Translations under genes and position numbers: made by a program | Notes under the pieces: model-generated | What the model was told of the DNA's origin: nothing | Database searches by the model: none | The model's input: only the letters and a program-made list of their open reading frames with translations | In this document: in pieces, positions 24,100-33,020 of the stretch | How the letters are laid out: each line of letters begins with the position of its first letter | How positions within the stretch are numbered: the first letter of the stretch is position 1 | NCBI RefSeq assembly: GCF_947250775.1 | Contig: NZ_OX366349.1 | Coordinates: 744,001 to 808,000 of the forward strand | Direction: 5' to 3' | Origin: Wolbachia endosymbiont (group A) of Rhinocyllus conicus | GTDB lineage: Bacteria; Pseudomonadota; Alphaproteobacteria; Rickettsiales; Anaplasmataceae | Length of the DNA stretch: 64,000 nucleotides

Positions 24100-25195
24100 C
24101 CAATTCCCACTATACAAAGAACAGATAGAAGATAATGGAAAAAAAGCTATACTAAAGTAAGTGAAATAGCGAGGTTTAAATGGCATTAAGGTCAAAACTA
24201 TTAGACGAAAAAGTTGTAAATTTGGCGAAAGAAATGTTAAAAAAGGTCAGAAATAATGCATATGTTTCAAAAAAGTTACAAGCGGTAATAGCAGGAAAAG
24301 AAAGTAGTATAAGCGCTGTAGCAAGAATATGTAAAATTTCAAGGACTGCTTTGACTGAATGGATAAAGCATCTAAAATTTGGTAGAGTAGAAAAACTATT
24401 TGCCCCGTCTCAGCGGCGAAGAAAAAGCAAATTAAACAAAAATCAACGTAAGCAAATTGAAATATGGGTAGAAAAAAATCCAAATATTACTATTAAGGAA
24501 GTGCGAATAAAAATCTCAGAGGAATTTGACCTAAACATCGGTAAATCAACAGTGCACCGTGAGATACAAAGGATGAAATTTTCTTACATAACACCAAGGC
24601 CAATGCACCATAAACAAGATAAAAACAAGCAAGAAGAGTTTAAAAAATACTTCAATAAAATAGTCAATTCCCACCCTGAAAAGGAGGTATTTTTTTGATG
24701 AATCACGATTTGGAACTCATTCAAAAATCGGACACGGATGGTTCAAAAAAGGGATCAGAACGCAGGTTAAAATAAAAATCGGTAGACAAAATTTCTATAT
24801 CTACAGTGCGGTAAATCCAAGAAGCGGTAAGGAAATTAGCCTACTTGCTCCATATGTAAACACTGATTGTATGAATATATTTCTGGAGCAGATGTCGAAA
24901 GATTTAGGCACGAAAGAAGCCTTTCTTGTAATGGATTGTGCAAGTTGGCATAGATCAAAAAGTTTGAAATTTCAGGAAAACATTACCATTATATACTTGC
25001 CTCCTTATTCACCTGAACTGAATCCTGTTGAGAGGTTGTGGCAATATATCAAACACAATACTTTACGCAACAGAGTCTACGATACCATAGGCTTACTTGA
25101 AGATGTTGTGTGTAATTTTATTGTCAGTATTTCCAGCACTACTATTAAACGAGTTTGTAATGTTTCTTATTTGTTCGATTAGTAATGGAATTTGG
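24100..25195 (+). mobile_element. IS630-family insertion sequence
   Basis: Bounded by TA on each side (24098-24099 and 25196-25197), the target of IS630/Tc1-type elements. The ends CCAATTCCCA and TGGAATTTGG are imperfect inverted repeats. It holds one transposase in two frames. A small remnant with the same start-region sequence is at 47243-47328. Confidence 0.85.
24180..25182 (+). pseudogene. IS630-family transposase, frameshifted at a T7 run
   Basis: Frame 1 (24180-24698) carries two helix-turn-helix regions (AVARICKISRTALTEWIKHL and a second ending KSTVHREIQRM) and stops just after EKEVFF. The +1 frame then continues with FDESRFGTHSKIG, VMDCASWHRSK and PYSPELNPVERLW, which supply the D, D and E of the DDE site. 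The shift lies at a run of seven T near 24690. Other IS630 elements use programmed shifting, so this may be functional rather than broken. Both halves look undamaged. Confidence 0.8.
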
Positions 25196-25419
25196 TATGA
25201 CACTGATTTCCATCCAAAAGGGTGTCATCCCAGTGCCCAGAAACTTGGATCCAGAAAACTTAACTCTACACCAAGTAAATGTACAGTAAGAACTAGATCC
25301 CAGTGTCTGGGCACTGGGATGACAAAAAAAGGAGCACTGGGATGACATCATCCTTTTTTTGGGATTCCAGTGTCAGCTACTTGCATCTGCAAACTGCAAT
25401 GTTCGTACAGATGTAGGTG
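25196..25419. repeat. Dispersed palindromic repeat (GTCATCCCAGTGC type)
   Basis: GTCATCCCAGTGCCCAG at 25224 and its complement CTGGGCACTGGGATGAC ending at 25323 bracket about 65 bases, so the 100-bp unit can fold on itself. A further GCACTGGGATGAC follows at 25333. The same words border the IS903-type and MITE copies. No gene is seen here. Confidence 0.75.
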
Positions 25420-27519
25420 CTAAGTTTTACAAACACCACGTTGTGCTGAACCTATATCCACTTCTTTCAATTCAGTGTCAGGAGCGATGGGTTTTGATAT
25501 TGTGTATGTAATGCCACCGGCTATCAGTGCAGATACCACAGAAGCTGCAACTATTAATAGAGCAGACAATCCAGAAGCAATACTAAGAGCAGCACCTACT
25601 ACTAACATAGCTGCAAGGCTCGCATAGACAACTTTTGGGGAAAATTGTCTTTTTCCTACTTTTTCTAGCGACACTTCATTTGTTTTAGTTTTGCCTAATT
25701 CACCCTTAAGTGGTGTGTTTTCATTTTTCAGATTTTTTATTTCTTGTTTTAGTAATTCATTCTCTTTATTGAGTTGTTTCAACTTAGTCTCATGTCCAGC
25801 TATGCAACTTTTTGATTCTTCTAGTTCCTTTTGCGTTTTTTCTAACAACGCTTCTGCTTTAGAATACTGACTTTCTGTTTTGTCTAATTTATCCTTAAGC
25901 GTTGCGTTTTCATTTCCTAGCTCTTGTATTTTTTGTTTTAGTGATTGATTCTCTTCCTTTAGCTGAGCACATAATTTTTTTAATTTAACCTTACGTTTTC
26001 TAACCTTTTCTGTTTCTTCTGGAGTTTCCGTTGCATTGTGTGTTTTGGAATGGGAAGAAGTACCAGATACAACCTCAGATAGCTGACCACACATACTGTT
26101 TAGTCTATCTATTATTAGGCCTTCATCCTTTATCAATGAGCGATCTGCTCCATGTTTTATCAAAAGTTTTGCTAATTCTTTATTGTCATTTTTAACAGCA
26201 AAGTATAAAGGGATATGTTCATCTTGATCTTGTGCATTAACATTTGCTCTCTTATCTATTAGATACTTTGCAATCTCTACATAACCATGCGTAGCAGCAT
26301 AATGTAAAGGGGTATGTTCATTTCTATTTCGTGCATCAACATCTGCTCCATGTTTTATCAAAAGTTTTGCTAATTCTTTATTGTTATTTTCAACAGCACA
26401 ATGTAAAGGGTTCACGCTATCTTTATCTTGTGCATTAACATCTGCTCCATTATCTATTAGATACTTTGCAGTCTTTATATCACCATTTGCAGCAGCATGG
26501 TGTAAAGGAGTCATTCCATTTTCATCTTGTGCATAAATGTCTTCTCCATCTTCTAATATAGATTGGCTTAAAGCTTCAGATTTATCTGCATCAAAATATA
26601 TTCCACTCTCGTCACTACTACTTTTATTTAAAAAGGTCTGTTCACCATTATATGTAGCACCGTATTGTTCCGAATGTTGATTATGACCGGGTTGTTCTAT
26701 GCACTTCCGATTATTGGCAAATCGTTGTTCTGCCTCTTGCAACTTTTGCGCCACAGCATCTCTTTTAGCCTGTTCTCTTTCTAATGTATCACCTACTTTG
26801 TCTGTATTGTTTTCATTAATGATTGAGTTTGAAGAAGTCTGTTCATTCTCATTTTGTACATAGATTTTTCTGTTGTTTGGTGTAGTTCCATTGTTCTCTC
26901 CCTGACCTTTTGCATTCCATGCTTGCACTGCAGCAGTTATTTTATTTCCGCCCACAGCTAAATTTCCTGGAGTTTTATTATTAGGCTGCAGTAAAGTGCC
27001 TTGTCCATAAGTTAGTCTTTTCTTTCTTGCCTCAGCATAACGTTGTTCTCCTTCCTTTAACATTTCTACTATGATATCCTTATTTGGTATATTGCTAACC
27101 ATATCTCTTGGAGTTCGGCCTTGACTATCTTTTAGTGAAGGATTTGCGTTAGCATCTAATAAAAGCTGAACCATCTCTTGATGACCATGCAAAGCAGCAA
27201 TGTGCAAAGCAGTGAATTTAGAATTAACATCACCCGATATTTGTTCATCAACTTTTACTTTCTTTTCTAGTAGGAGTTTTACTATTGGTACACTGTTACA
27301 TTCCACAGCAAGATGTAACAATGTGTAACTTGCAATTTTATCTAAATCTTGTATCATGAATAGCTTATCTATCTTCAAATTGTTATAAGTGCTATATGCT
27401 TCTGGGTTTACACCTTTTAGCTTACTCCCTATTCTTTCAAGCAAATTATCCTTATTCAAACCTTCACTCTCACTCACATTGCGTATTATTTCAAAAAACT
27501 TTTCCTTTTCTATTACCAT
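25420..27519 (-). CDS. Large ankyrin-repeat protein with coiled coil and C-terminal membrane segments
   Basis: About 699 residues from ATG 27519 (GAGAGGAAAGG just upstream; the frame extends five codons further to a TTG). An ankyrin block at about 65-145 is followed by a low-complexity region at 170-330 and a second ankyrin block of four to five repeats at 335-465 (GMTPLHHAAANGDIKTAKYLI and relatives). A long coiled coil runs from about 510 to 620 with internally repeated ELGNENATLKDKLDKT-type units. Two hydrophobic segments lie near 645-695. The second ankyrin block has nearly identical 198-bp double units. Isolated between mobile elements. It may act on host proteins; the target is unknown. 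Confidence 0.88.
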   Translation of the reverse strand: MVIEKEKFFEIIRNVSESEGLNKDNLLERIGSKLKGVNPEAYSTYNNLKIDKLFMIQDLDKIASYTLLHLAVECNSVPIVKLLLEKKVKVDEQISGDVNSKFTALHIAALHGHQEMVQLLLDANANPSLKDSQGRTPRDMVSNIPNKDIIVEMLKEGEQRYAEARKKRLTYGQGTLLQPNNKTPGNLAVGGNKITAAVQAWNAKGQGENNGTTPNNRKIYVQNENEQTSSNSIINENNTDKVGDTLEREQAKRDAVAQKLQEAEQRFANNRKCIEQPGHNQHSEQYGATYNGEQTFLNKSSSDESGIYFDADKSEALSQSILEDGEDIYAQDENGMTPLHHAAANGDIKTAKYLIDNGADVNAQDKDSVNPLHCAVENNNKELAKLLIKHGADVDARNRNEHTPLHYAATHGYVEIAKYLIDKRANVNAQDQDEHIPLYFAVKNDNKELAKLLIKHGADRSLIKDEGLIIDRLNSMCGQLSEVVSGTSSHSKTHNATETPEETEKVRKRKVKLKKLCAQLKEENQSLKQKIQELGNENATLKDKLDKTESQYSKAEALLEKTQKELEESKSCIAGHETKLKQLNKENELLKQEIKNLKNENTPLKGELGKTKTNEVSLEKVGKRQFSPKVVYASLAAMLVVGAALSIASGLSALLIVAASVVSALIAGGITYTISKPIAPDTELKEVDIGSAQRGVCKT

Positions 27520-27697
27520 AACCTTTCCTCTCAATTTATTTATTATTGCTGAATAGTCTCACAAAAAAGTTAAGTTTGTCGAAATTCGATGTTTGATCTA
27601 AAAATTAGTCATAAACATTTTCTTCCAATTCGTTGTCATTCAACTCCCCTGTCATCCCAGCACCTTCTTCTGTCATCCCAGTGCGTGACACTGGGAT

Positions 27698-28023
27698 GGC
27701 TTTGTTGCATCGCTAGCTATGATGGATTAAAGATAAAAAAGATGGAGAATATCAGTAGCTTATTATTCTGGTATTTATAACAAGAGCGGTCAGTGAATAC
27801 CTAAATTTGAGTAAAAGAAATTTCACTACCACTCACTAATCCGGCTAAAATTCAAGAATTTCAATGCTTTAGCTATTTTCAATAGAATTAAGTTTATTAA
27901 TATAAATAATAAATTACTATTCTTAAATTTGATCAGATTGATTGCAAAAAAACAAGATTTTCAATAGGTTGCTTATAATCCTAGCTATAGTTAGCCTTTC
28001 ATAAGTAGCGATGCAACAAAGCC
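27698..28023 (+). mobile_element. 326-bp MITE, copy B
   Basis: Same length and sequence pattern as the copy at 23729, differing at very few bases. Flanked by CACTGGGAT on both sides (27689-27697 and 28024-28032). Confidence 0.9.
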
Positions 28024-28079
28024 CACTGGGATCTCATTTTACTTTATGATGATGTCATGAAAGTAGCTGACACTGGAAT

Positions 28080-28405
28080 GGCTTTGTTGCATCGCTAGCT
28101 ATGATGGATTAAAGATAAAAAAGATGGAGAATATCAGTAGCTTATTATTCTGGTATTTATAACAAGAACGGTCAGTGAATACCTAAATTTGAGTAAAAGA
28201 AATTTCACTACCACTCACTAATCCGGCTAAAATTCAAGAATTTCAATGCTTTAGCTATTTTCAATAGAATTAAGTTTATTAATATAAATAATAAATTACT
28301 ATTCTTAAATTTGATCAGATTGATTGCAAAAAAACAAGATTTTCAATAGGTTGCTTATAATCCTAGCTATAGTTAGCCTTTCATAAGTAGCGATGCAACA
28401 AAGCC
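28080..28405 (+). mobile_element. 326-bp MITE, copy C
   Basis: Third copy, 56 bases after copy B. The left flank is CACTGGAAT; the right flank is ATCCCAGTG, the start of a palindrome (28406-28428) whose second arm is CACTGGGAT. There is thus no direct target duplication, only the palindromic repeat itself, so one flank may have been rearranged or inverted. Confidence 0.85.
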
Positions 28406-29020
28406 ATCCCAGTGTCATGCACTGGGATGACAAAAAAAGGAGCACTGGAATGACACCCTACTTAACCCGTCATACCGCCGCGGTATCTCCTTAGCATAGA
28501 TCCCGCTAACAAGCAGCGGGATGACGATTGTCGTTTAGCTACAAACATTAAGAAATTTACCAAGTAGAAAAAAAGGCAAAAGAAGCCCCGTGGTTGGCTA
28601 ATTACTTACATTATACTTTCAAGTATGGCGTTTTTTTATTCTAAACGTTTAATAACCGCGATTCAGTTGCTTTTAAGCCGCAACTAATCTAAATTATAAA
28701 CATTAAGAAATTTACTAAACAGAAAAAAAGGCAAAAGAAACCCTAGGGTAGCTAATTATTCACTATCCATTTTTTAAGTTGGCGTTTTTTGATGTTTTAA
28801 ATAGCGTATTTCAGCTTGTGTAGGTAAAAACCTAGAAATTTGATAAAGACATAGAGTGCACATAGTGCAAAAAATTAAACATGAGACGCCAGATACGTGA
28901 GTTTTTTTGTCATTTAATCTGTACAGAGAAGATAAATAAATAGCTTCAGTTTCATGATAAGGGGGCTGGCGGAGTTTGTCAAGGAAGTTTTTTCACTTCT
29001 GCGGGCTACCTGGGTTAATA
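28406..29020. repeat. Palindromic repeats and a tandem near-repeat, no gene
   Basis: 28406-28428 is a perfect palindrome (ATCCCAGTG, 5-base loop). 28469-28525 is a GC-rich palindromic element of the type GTCATACCGC...GGGATGAC. Then a segment of about 105 bases occurs twice, at 28543-28648 and 28698-28800: both have AAACATTAAGAAATTTAC, AGAAAAAAAGGCAAAAGAA, GGCTAATTA or AGCTAATTA, and end in GGCGTTTTTT. The T run after a short stem (TACTTTCAAGTA) in the first copy looks like a terminator, so small RNAs are conceivable. Nothing else is seen. Confidence 0.55.
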
Positions 29021-29599
29021 TTATATAGGAGGTCTGCTGCCAATAAAGCCTAAACTTACCAAATACATTTCTGTAGATTCAGATCTACTTGACTTTGGTT
29101 TAAAATATTTTACTGTTTTAAACATTTTTTTTAGCTCGTTACAAAAATCTTTATCAGATTCTCCTTGGAAAATTTTTACTACAAACGTGCCACCATGGCT
29201 CAAGAAATGCTTTGCAAAATTGAGCGCTGCCTCACATAAAAGCATAATTCTGATATGATCCAACGATTTTAAACCACAAGATTCGGGCGCCATGTCAGAT
29301 AAAATTACATCAAATTTTTGATCCTTGAATTTTTCTCTTAAAATTTCAAGCCCATTGATAATATCACATTGTATAAACTCTACTCCATTAATTGCGTTCA
29401 TTGGTTTCATGTCAAGAGCAACTACATTTGCACCTTTCTGAGACGCGACTTGTGACCATCCACCAGGAGAAGCACCAAGATCAATAATTTTTTGCCCTTC
29501 TTGGAATAATTTAAATTTATTATCCATTTCTACCAGCTTATATGCTGAGCGTGACCTATAACCATCCTTGCTAGTTTTTCGCACATACTGATCATTCAA
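29021..29599 (-). CDS. rlmE: 23S rRNA (uridine-2'-O-)-methyltransferase RlmE (FtsJ/RrmJ)
   Basis: The FtsJ fold is clear: SRSAYKLVEMDNKF, the AdoMet loop IIDLGASPGGWSQVA, the motif VILSDMAPESCG, and FVVKIFQG with the catalytic lysine (K-D-K-E set). It methylates U2552 of 23S rRNA in the large subunit. The first usual start codon in frame is TTG 29599, but the 22 codons before it encode IKTRVKTARGRKLSSTRWLHRHL, matching the basic N-terminus of alphaproteobacterial relatives. The true start may be ATA 29665, with AGGG eight bases upstream. It follows the popZ-like gene closely, so the two are probably co-transcribed. Confidence 0.92.
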   Translation of the reverse strand: MNDQYVRKTSKDGYRSRSAYKLVEMDNKFKLFQEGQKIIDLGASPGGWSQVASQKGANVVALDMKPMNAINGVEFIQCDIINGLEILREKFKDQKFDVILSDMAPESCGLKSLDHIRIMLLCEAALNFAKHFLSHGGTFVVKIFQGESDKDFCNELKKMFKTVKYFKPKSSRSESTEMYLVSLGFIGSRPPI

Positions 29600-29675
29600 A
29601 TGACGATGTAGCCACCTTGTTGAAGATAGTTTTCTGCCTCTAGCCGTCTTTACTCTAGTTTTTATTGCTAATACC

Positions 29676-30251
29676 CTACTTATTATTGATTATATCTTTG
29701 AGCTCTTTTTCAACTACTTCTTTTACCAGTGCATGTAGATATTTATTCAGCCATTCTGAGAGCTGAGGTTTTAAAAGAGATGTAACTAATTCTTCAACAG
29801 TAAGATTCGCTCTTTTTTGTTGTTTATGCTGCAATTCGTTTTGCATTTTTCCAAGCAGCGCTTTGATCTCTTCCATATTCTCTTTTAAAACTAGATGATC
29901 ATTATTTTGCGCTTGTAAGCCGCTATTACTCGCTTTGTTATTACTCATTTGGATATTATCGTACAAATCAATGTCTTTTTTTTCTTCTGAATTGTAGCTA
30001 TGGCCATTAAATTGGTTGTTGTTGCAAGCCATTTCCTCACTTTGGTCATCATTATCAATGTTCTCTTCTTTACCATTTTCTTTTTTGCCATCTTCTTCCA
30101 TGTCTTCTGGATACTCTTCTTCAAGGCATAGCACATCATCATTTTCATCCTTTATTTCTGCTTTATCGTTACTTGCGTTTTTACCCGATATAGCTTTTTT
30201 TATATCTTCTAGAATATCTTTTACAGATTGATTGCCTTGTTCATCATGCAT
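29676..30251 (-). CDS. PopZ-like (DUF2497) polar organising protein
   Basis: 191 residues. A short N-terminal helix (VKDILEDIKKAIS), a long acidic disordered middle (about 40-130), and a C-terminal helical bundle (VEELVTSLLKPQLSEWLNKYLHALVKEVVEKELKDI) are the layout of PopZ/DUF2497 proteins of Alphaproteobacteria. These form polar networks that anchor the chromosome and cell-cycle proteins. The stop overlaps the possible leader of rlmE. Confidence 0.8.
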   Translation of the reverse strand: MHDEQGNQSVKDILEDIKKAISGKNASNDKAEIKDENDDVLCLEEEYPEDMEEDGKKENGKEENIDNDDQSEEMACNNNQFNGHSYNSEEKKDIDLYDNIQMSNNKASNSGLQAQNNDHLVLKENMEEIKALLGKMQNELQHKQQKRANLTVEELVTSLLKPQLSEWLNKYLHALVKEVVEKELKDIINNK

Positions 30252-30270
30252 AGTGCTAATACCATTAAAT

Positions 30271-31506
30271 TTAGAGATTTATACTATTTATTATAAAAAG
30301 CAAATTATAAACACTAGTTACATAATTGCTTTTTGCTTCAACTAAGTCTGAACGTGCTTTAAATAATGCATCTTCAGTGTCCAAAAGGTCAGATGTACTC
30401 TTTAAACTTAAGTTTACCTCTTGCTCAACTCCTTCCAATGCTAAAGCTGCTGCTTTTTCCGCTTCTTGACTTGCTTTAATAATGGCTTTTGCTGTTAGCA
30501 CATTATTCCAAGCATTTACAACTGCTTGTTCTATATTTTTTACCGTTTCATAATAATCGTAGGTAGATTTTTTTGCATCCATTTTAGCTTTACTGACACC
30601 AAAAGCATTCGCTCCTTTTTTAAAGATTGGAACATCAAGAGTAAAAACTATATGAACATTTTCTAATAGCTTGTCTAATTTTACACCATCCTTCCCAAAA
30701 TTTTTGCTTGCGCTTAGATTTAAAGAAGGAAGCCACTTGGAGCTTTCAGCGATCACTTCCATTCCGGCTGCTCTTTTTTGATAAACTGCTGCTTTTAGAG
30801 ATAAATTATTGGTTTTTGCTAATTGTAAACATTCATTTAGCTCTGGGACAGAAGGTAGTTTATCATTAGCTTCAGAAAGGTCATCAGCATCTTCGCCAAT
30901 CAAATGATAATAAGCAATATTTGCCAATTTTAATTTACCTTCAGCATCAACTCTTTCGGATATAGAAGACGAAAATTTTGCTTTTGCTAGCAAAACTTCA
31001 GCGTTAGTAACTTCTCCAAGGGAAAAGCGTTTTTTCATAGCTGACAAATGTTCCAAAGAAACGCGTTCTTTATGTTCTCTGAGCTTTAATATTTCTGTCT
31101 TTTGTAAAACACCAACATATGCTTTCACAGCATTAAGTGCAACCTCTTGTTTTAATTGCTGAAATCGTATTTTTTCTGCTTTGAGAAGATGACTTGATCG
31201 ACTGAATGTGGCAAAGGTGCCACCGCCATCTATTATCCTTTGGCTTAATATCAGACGTTTTCCAGGTAAATTAGGTTGATTATAAAGATTAAAATTACTA
31301 TCAAAATTGTACTGCAAACTAATGTCAGGTAAAAATCCAGCTAACCCAGAAGACTTAAGCTGTTTTTCTGCGCTTTTATATTGGTAAAATTGAGACTTTA
31401 TTTTTGAGCTATTTTTGATCGCTTTGCTTATAACTTCTCCCACATCGGTTGCATAGCAACTTATAGTACTAAAAATGATCGCAAGTGTAATAATCAATCG
31501 AAACAT
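30271..31506 (-). CDS. tolC: TolC-family outer membrane efflux/secretion protein
   Basis: 411 residues with a signal peptide (MFRLIITLAIIFSTISCYA), then the two-fold repeat of the OEP family: long coiled-coil helices (LLKAEKIRFQQLKQEVALNAVKAYV and a second set ending WNNVLTAKAIIKAS) and beta-strands (SLQYNFDSNFNLY, VHIVFTLDVPIF). It forms the outer-membrane exit channel for type I secretion, a likely route for ankyrin-type effectors. GGAAG precedes the ATG. Confidence 0.9.
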   Translation of the reverse strand: MFRLIITLAIIFSTISCYATDVGEVISKAIKNSSKIKSQFYQYKSAEKQLKSSGLAGFLPDISLQYNFDSNFNLYNQPNLPGKRLILSQRIIDGGGTFATFSRSSHLLKAEKIRFQQLKQEVALNAVKAYVGVLQKTEILKLREHKERVSLEHLSAMKKRFSLGEVTNAEVLLAKAKFSSSISERVDAEGKLKLANIAYYHLIGEDADDLSEANDKLPSVPELNECLQLAKTNNLSLKAAVYQKRAAGMEVIAESSKWLPSLNLSASKNFGKDGVKLDKLLENVHIVFTLDVPIFKKGANAFGVSKAKMDAKKSTYDYYETVKNIEQAVVNAWNNVLTAKAIIKASQEAEKAAALALEGVEQEVNLSLKSTSDLLDTEDALFKARSDLVEAKSNYVTSVYNLLFIINSINL

Positions 31507-31581
31507 TCTACTTCCTGTGCATATTGGTTGCGCAGCTCAATTACTAACATAAATTACTTTAATAATCAATAACTAATATTG

Positions 31582-31611
31582 TTGACACTATTGAGAAATT
31601 AAGTATATAGT
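31582..31611 (+). promoter_or_regulatory. Probable promoter of rplM-rpsI
   Basis: TTGACA at 31582 and TATAGT at 31606 are separated by 18 bases and lie 28 bases before ATG 31639. This is the best vegetative promoter match in the window and fits a ribosomal operon. Confidence 0.7.
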
Positions 31612-31638
31612 AGCTTACTATTGTTTAGTTAAATTACA

Positions 31639-32097
31639 ATGAAAACTTTTTTCTTAAAAGAGAAACAAATCGACAAAAAATGGTTTGTCATAGATGCAGA
31701 AGGATTAGTGGTAGGAAGGCTTGCAGCATTTGTAGCGACACTATTGCGTGGAAAGCATAAACCTGAGTATACACCTCATATGGATTGTGGCGATAATGTA
31801 ATTATTATCAACGCAGAAAAGGTGCATTTTACCGGGAAGAAGCTTAAAGATAAAATTTACTATAAGCATACAGGTTATTCTGGTGGTTTGAAGAAAACTA
31901 CTCCAGATAATATTTTAAATGGCAAATTTCCTGAGCGTGTAATAAAAATGGCAGTGAAAAGGATGCTTGATGATGGCCCTATGGCGCGTAGACGCTTTGA
32001 AAATTTGTATGTTTATTCTGGTTCAGAGCATAAGCATCAAGGGCAGCAACCTGAAAAGATAGATTTTGCCTCTTTGAATCGTAAAAATAAAAAGTAA
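31639..32097 (+). CDS. rplM: 50S ribosomal protein L13
   Basis: 152 residues, the usual length. Signature WFVIDAEGLVVGRLA, LRGKHKPEYTPHMDCGD, VIIINAEKVHFTGKK, and KMAVKRMLDDGPMARR. First gene of the conserved rplM-rpsI operon, 10 bases before rpsI. Subunit assembly protein. Confidence 0.97.
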   Translation: MKTFFLKEKQIDKKWFVIDAEGLVVGRLAAFVATLLRGKHKPEYTPHMDCGDNVIIINAEKVHFTGKKLKDKIYYKHTGYSGGLKKTTPDNILNGKFPERVIKMAVKRMLDDGPMARRRFENLYVYSGSEHKHQGQQPEKIDFASLNRKNKK

Positions 32098-32107
32098 TGG
32101 AGTAAAA

Positions 32108-32563
32108 ATGAAGAGTTCTACAATAAATAATAATGATTGGTCAGAAAAGACAATTAAATCAGCAGTTGATTCGCTTGGTCGTTTATATGCTACAGGCCGA
32201 AGAAAAGAATCTGCAGCAAGAGTATGGATAAAGCCGGGAAGTGGAAAATTTAGTGTTAACAAAAAAGGCGATCTAATTTCTTATTTTAAAAGAGAGTCAG
32301 TGTGCCAAATAGTGAAAATGCCATTTGTAGCAACTTCTACGTTAGACAAATATGATGTATTCGCAACTGTAAAAGGTGGAGGGCTATCTGGTCAAGCAGG
32401 TGCTCTAGCTCATGGAATAAGCAGAGCTTTAAGTAGTGTAAGCCAAGATTTGCATTCTATATTACGTAATGGTGAGTTCTTAACTAGAGATTCGCGTGTT
32501 GTTGAACGTAAGAAATATGGTCAACATAAAGCTCGGAAAAAGTGTCAATTTTCTAAGAGATAG
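32108..32563 (+). CDS. rpsI: 30S ribosomal protein S9
   Basis: 151 residues. An N-terminal extension of about 30 residues precedes GRLYATGRRKESAARVWI. The end LTRDSRVVERKKYGQHKARK and the final KKCQFSKR are the conserved basic tail that reaches the P-site. GGAG lies before the ATG. Confidence 0.97.
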   Translation: MKSSTINNNDWSEKTIKSAVDSLGRLYATGRRKESAARVWIKPGSGKFSVNKKGDLISYFKRESVCQIVKMPFVATSTLDKYDVFATVKGGGLSGQAGALAHGISRALSSVSQDLHSILRNGEFLTRDSRVVERKKYGQHKARKKCQFSKR

Positions 32564-32708
32564 TTATTTCATAGTGGTGTTTTTTTGTAAGTATTATACA
32601 AATATTTGCAAAAGTGTATAATATCCTCTATTTTTGTGATGAATTTAGTTGACTATCGGTGTCAACATAATATGCTATTTGTGTGATTTTTCAATATTAA
32701 GGTAATTT

Positions 32709-33020
32709 ATGAGTAAAGAAGATATAATAAAACAATTAAAGGAAGATTGTTCTGGTCAGAATATAGATATAACAAAATCTGATTTGAGCAAGATTCATGA
32801 TGCGTTTATTAAAATAATAAAGGATGAGCTGCATGGGAAAGGTGAAATACGTTTGCATGGAATAGGAACATTTTCTACTGCTATAAGTCAGGAGAAACAA
32901 TGTCGTAACCCCCAAAATGGTGAGATCATGACTGTTCCTGAAAAGACAAGGGTAAAATTTAAAGCAAGCCAAACTCTTTTAAGTATTTTAAATGAGAAGG
33001 AAAAAGCAGCAGTTAGTTAG
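32709..33020 (+). CDS. HU/IHF-family DNA-binding protein
   Basis: 103 residues. N-terminal helices (SKEDIIKQL, DLSKIHDAFIKIIKDEL), the beta arm GEIRLHGIGTFSTAIS, CRNPQNGEIMTVPEKTRVKFKAS matching the RNPxTGE arm tip, and a final helix. It bends and compacts DNA. The insertion DCSGQNIDI after the first helix makes it slightly longer than HU. Its 3' end overlaps pdxJ by 8 bases in convergent orientation. Confidence 0.88.
   Translation: MSKEDIIKQLKEDCSGQNIDITKSDLSKIHDAFIKIIKDELHGKGEIRLHGIGTFSTAISQEKQCRNPQNGEIMTVPEKTRVKFKASQTLLSILNEKEKAAVS

Noticed and set aside
25097..25351. Two opposite frames of 82 and 68 codons
   Set aside because: Both read through the palindromic repeat and the IS630 end; repeat-derived.
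28466..28530. Possible CRISPR-like repeat array in the palindrome-rich gaps
   Set aside because: Units are palindromic, irregularly spaced and dispersed at several loci, with no spacer pattern and no cas genes.
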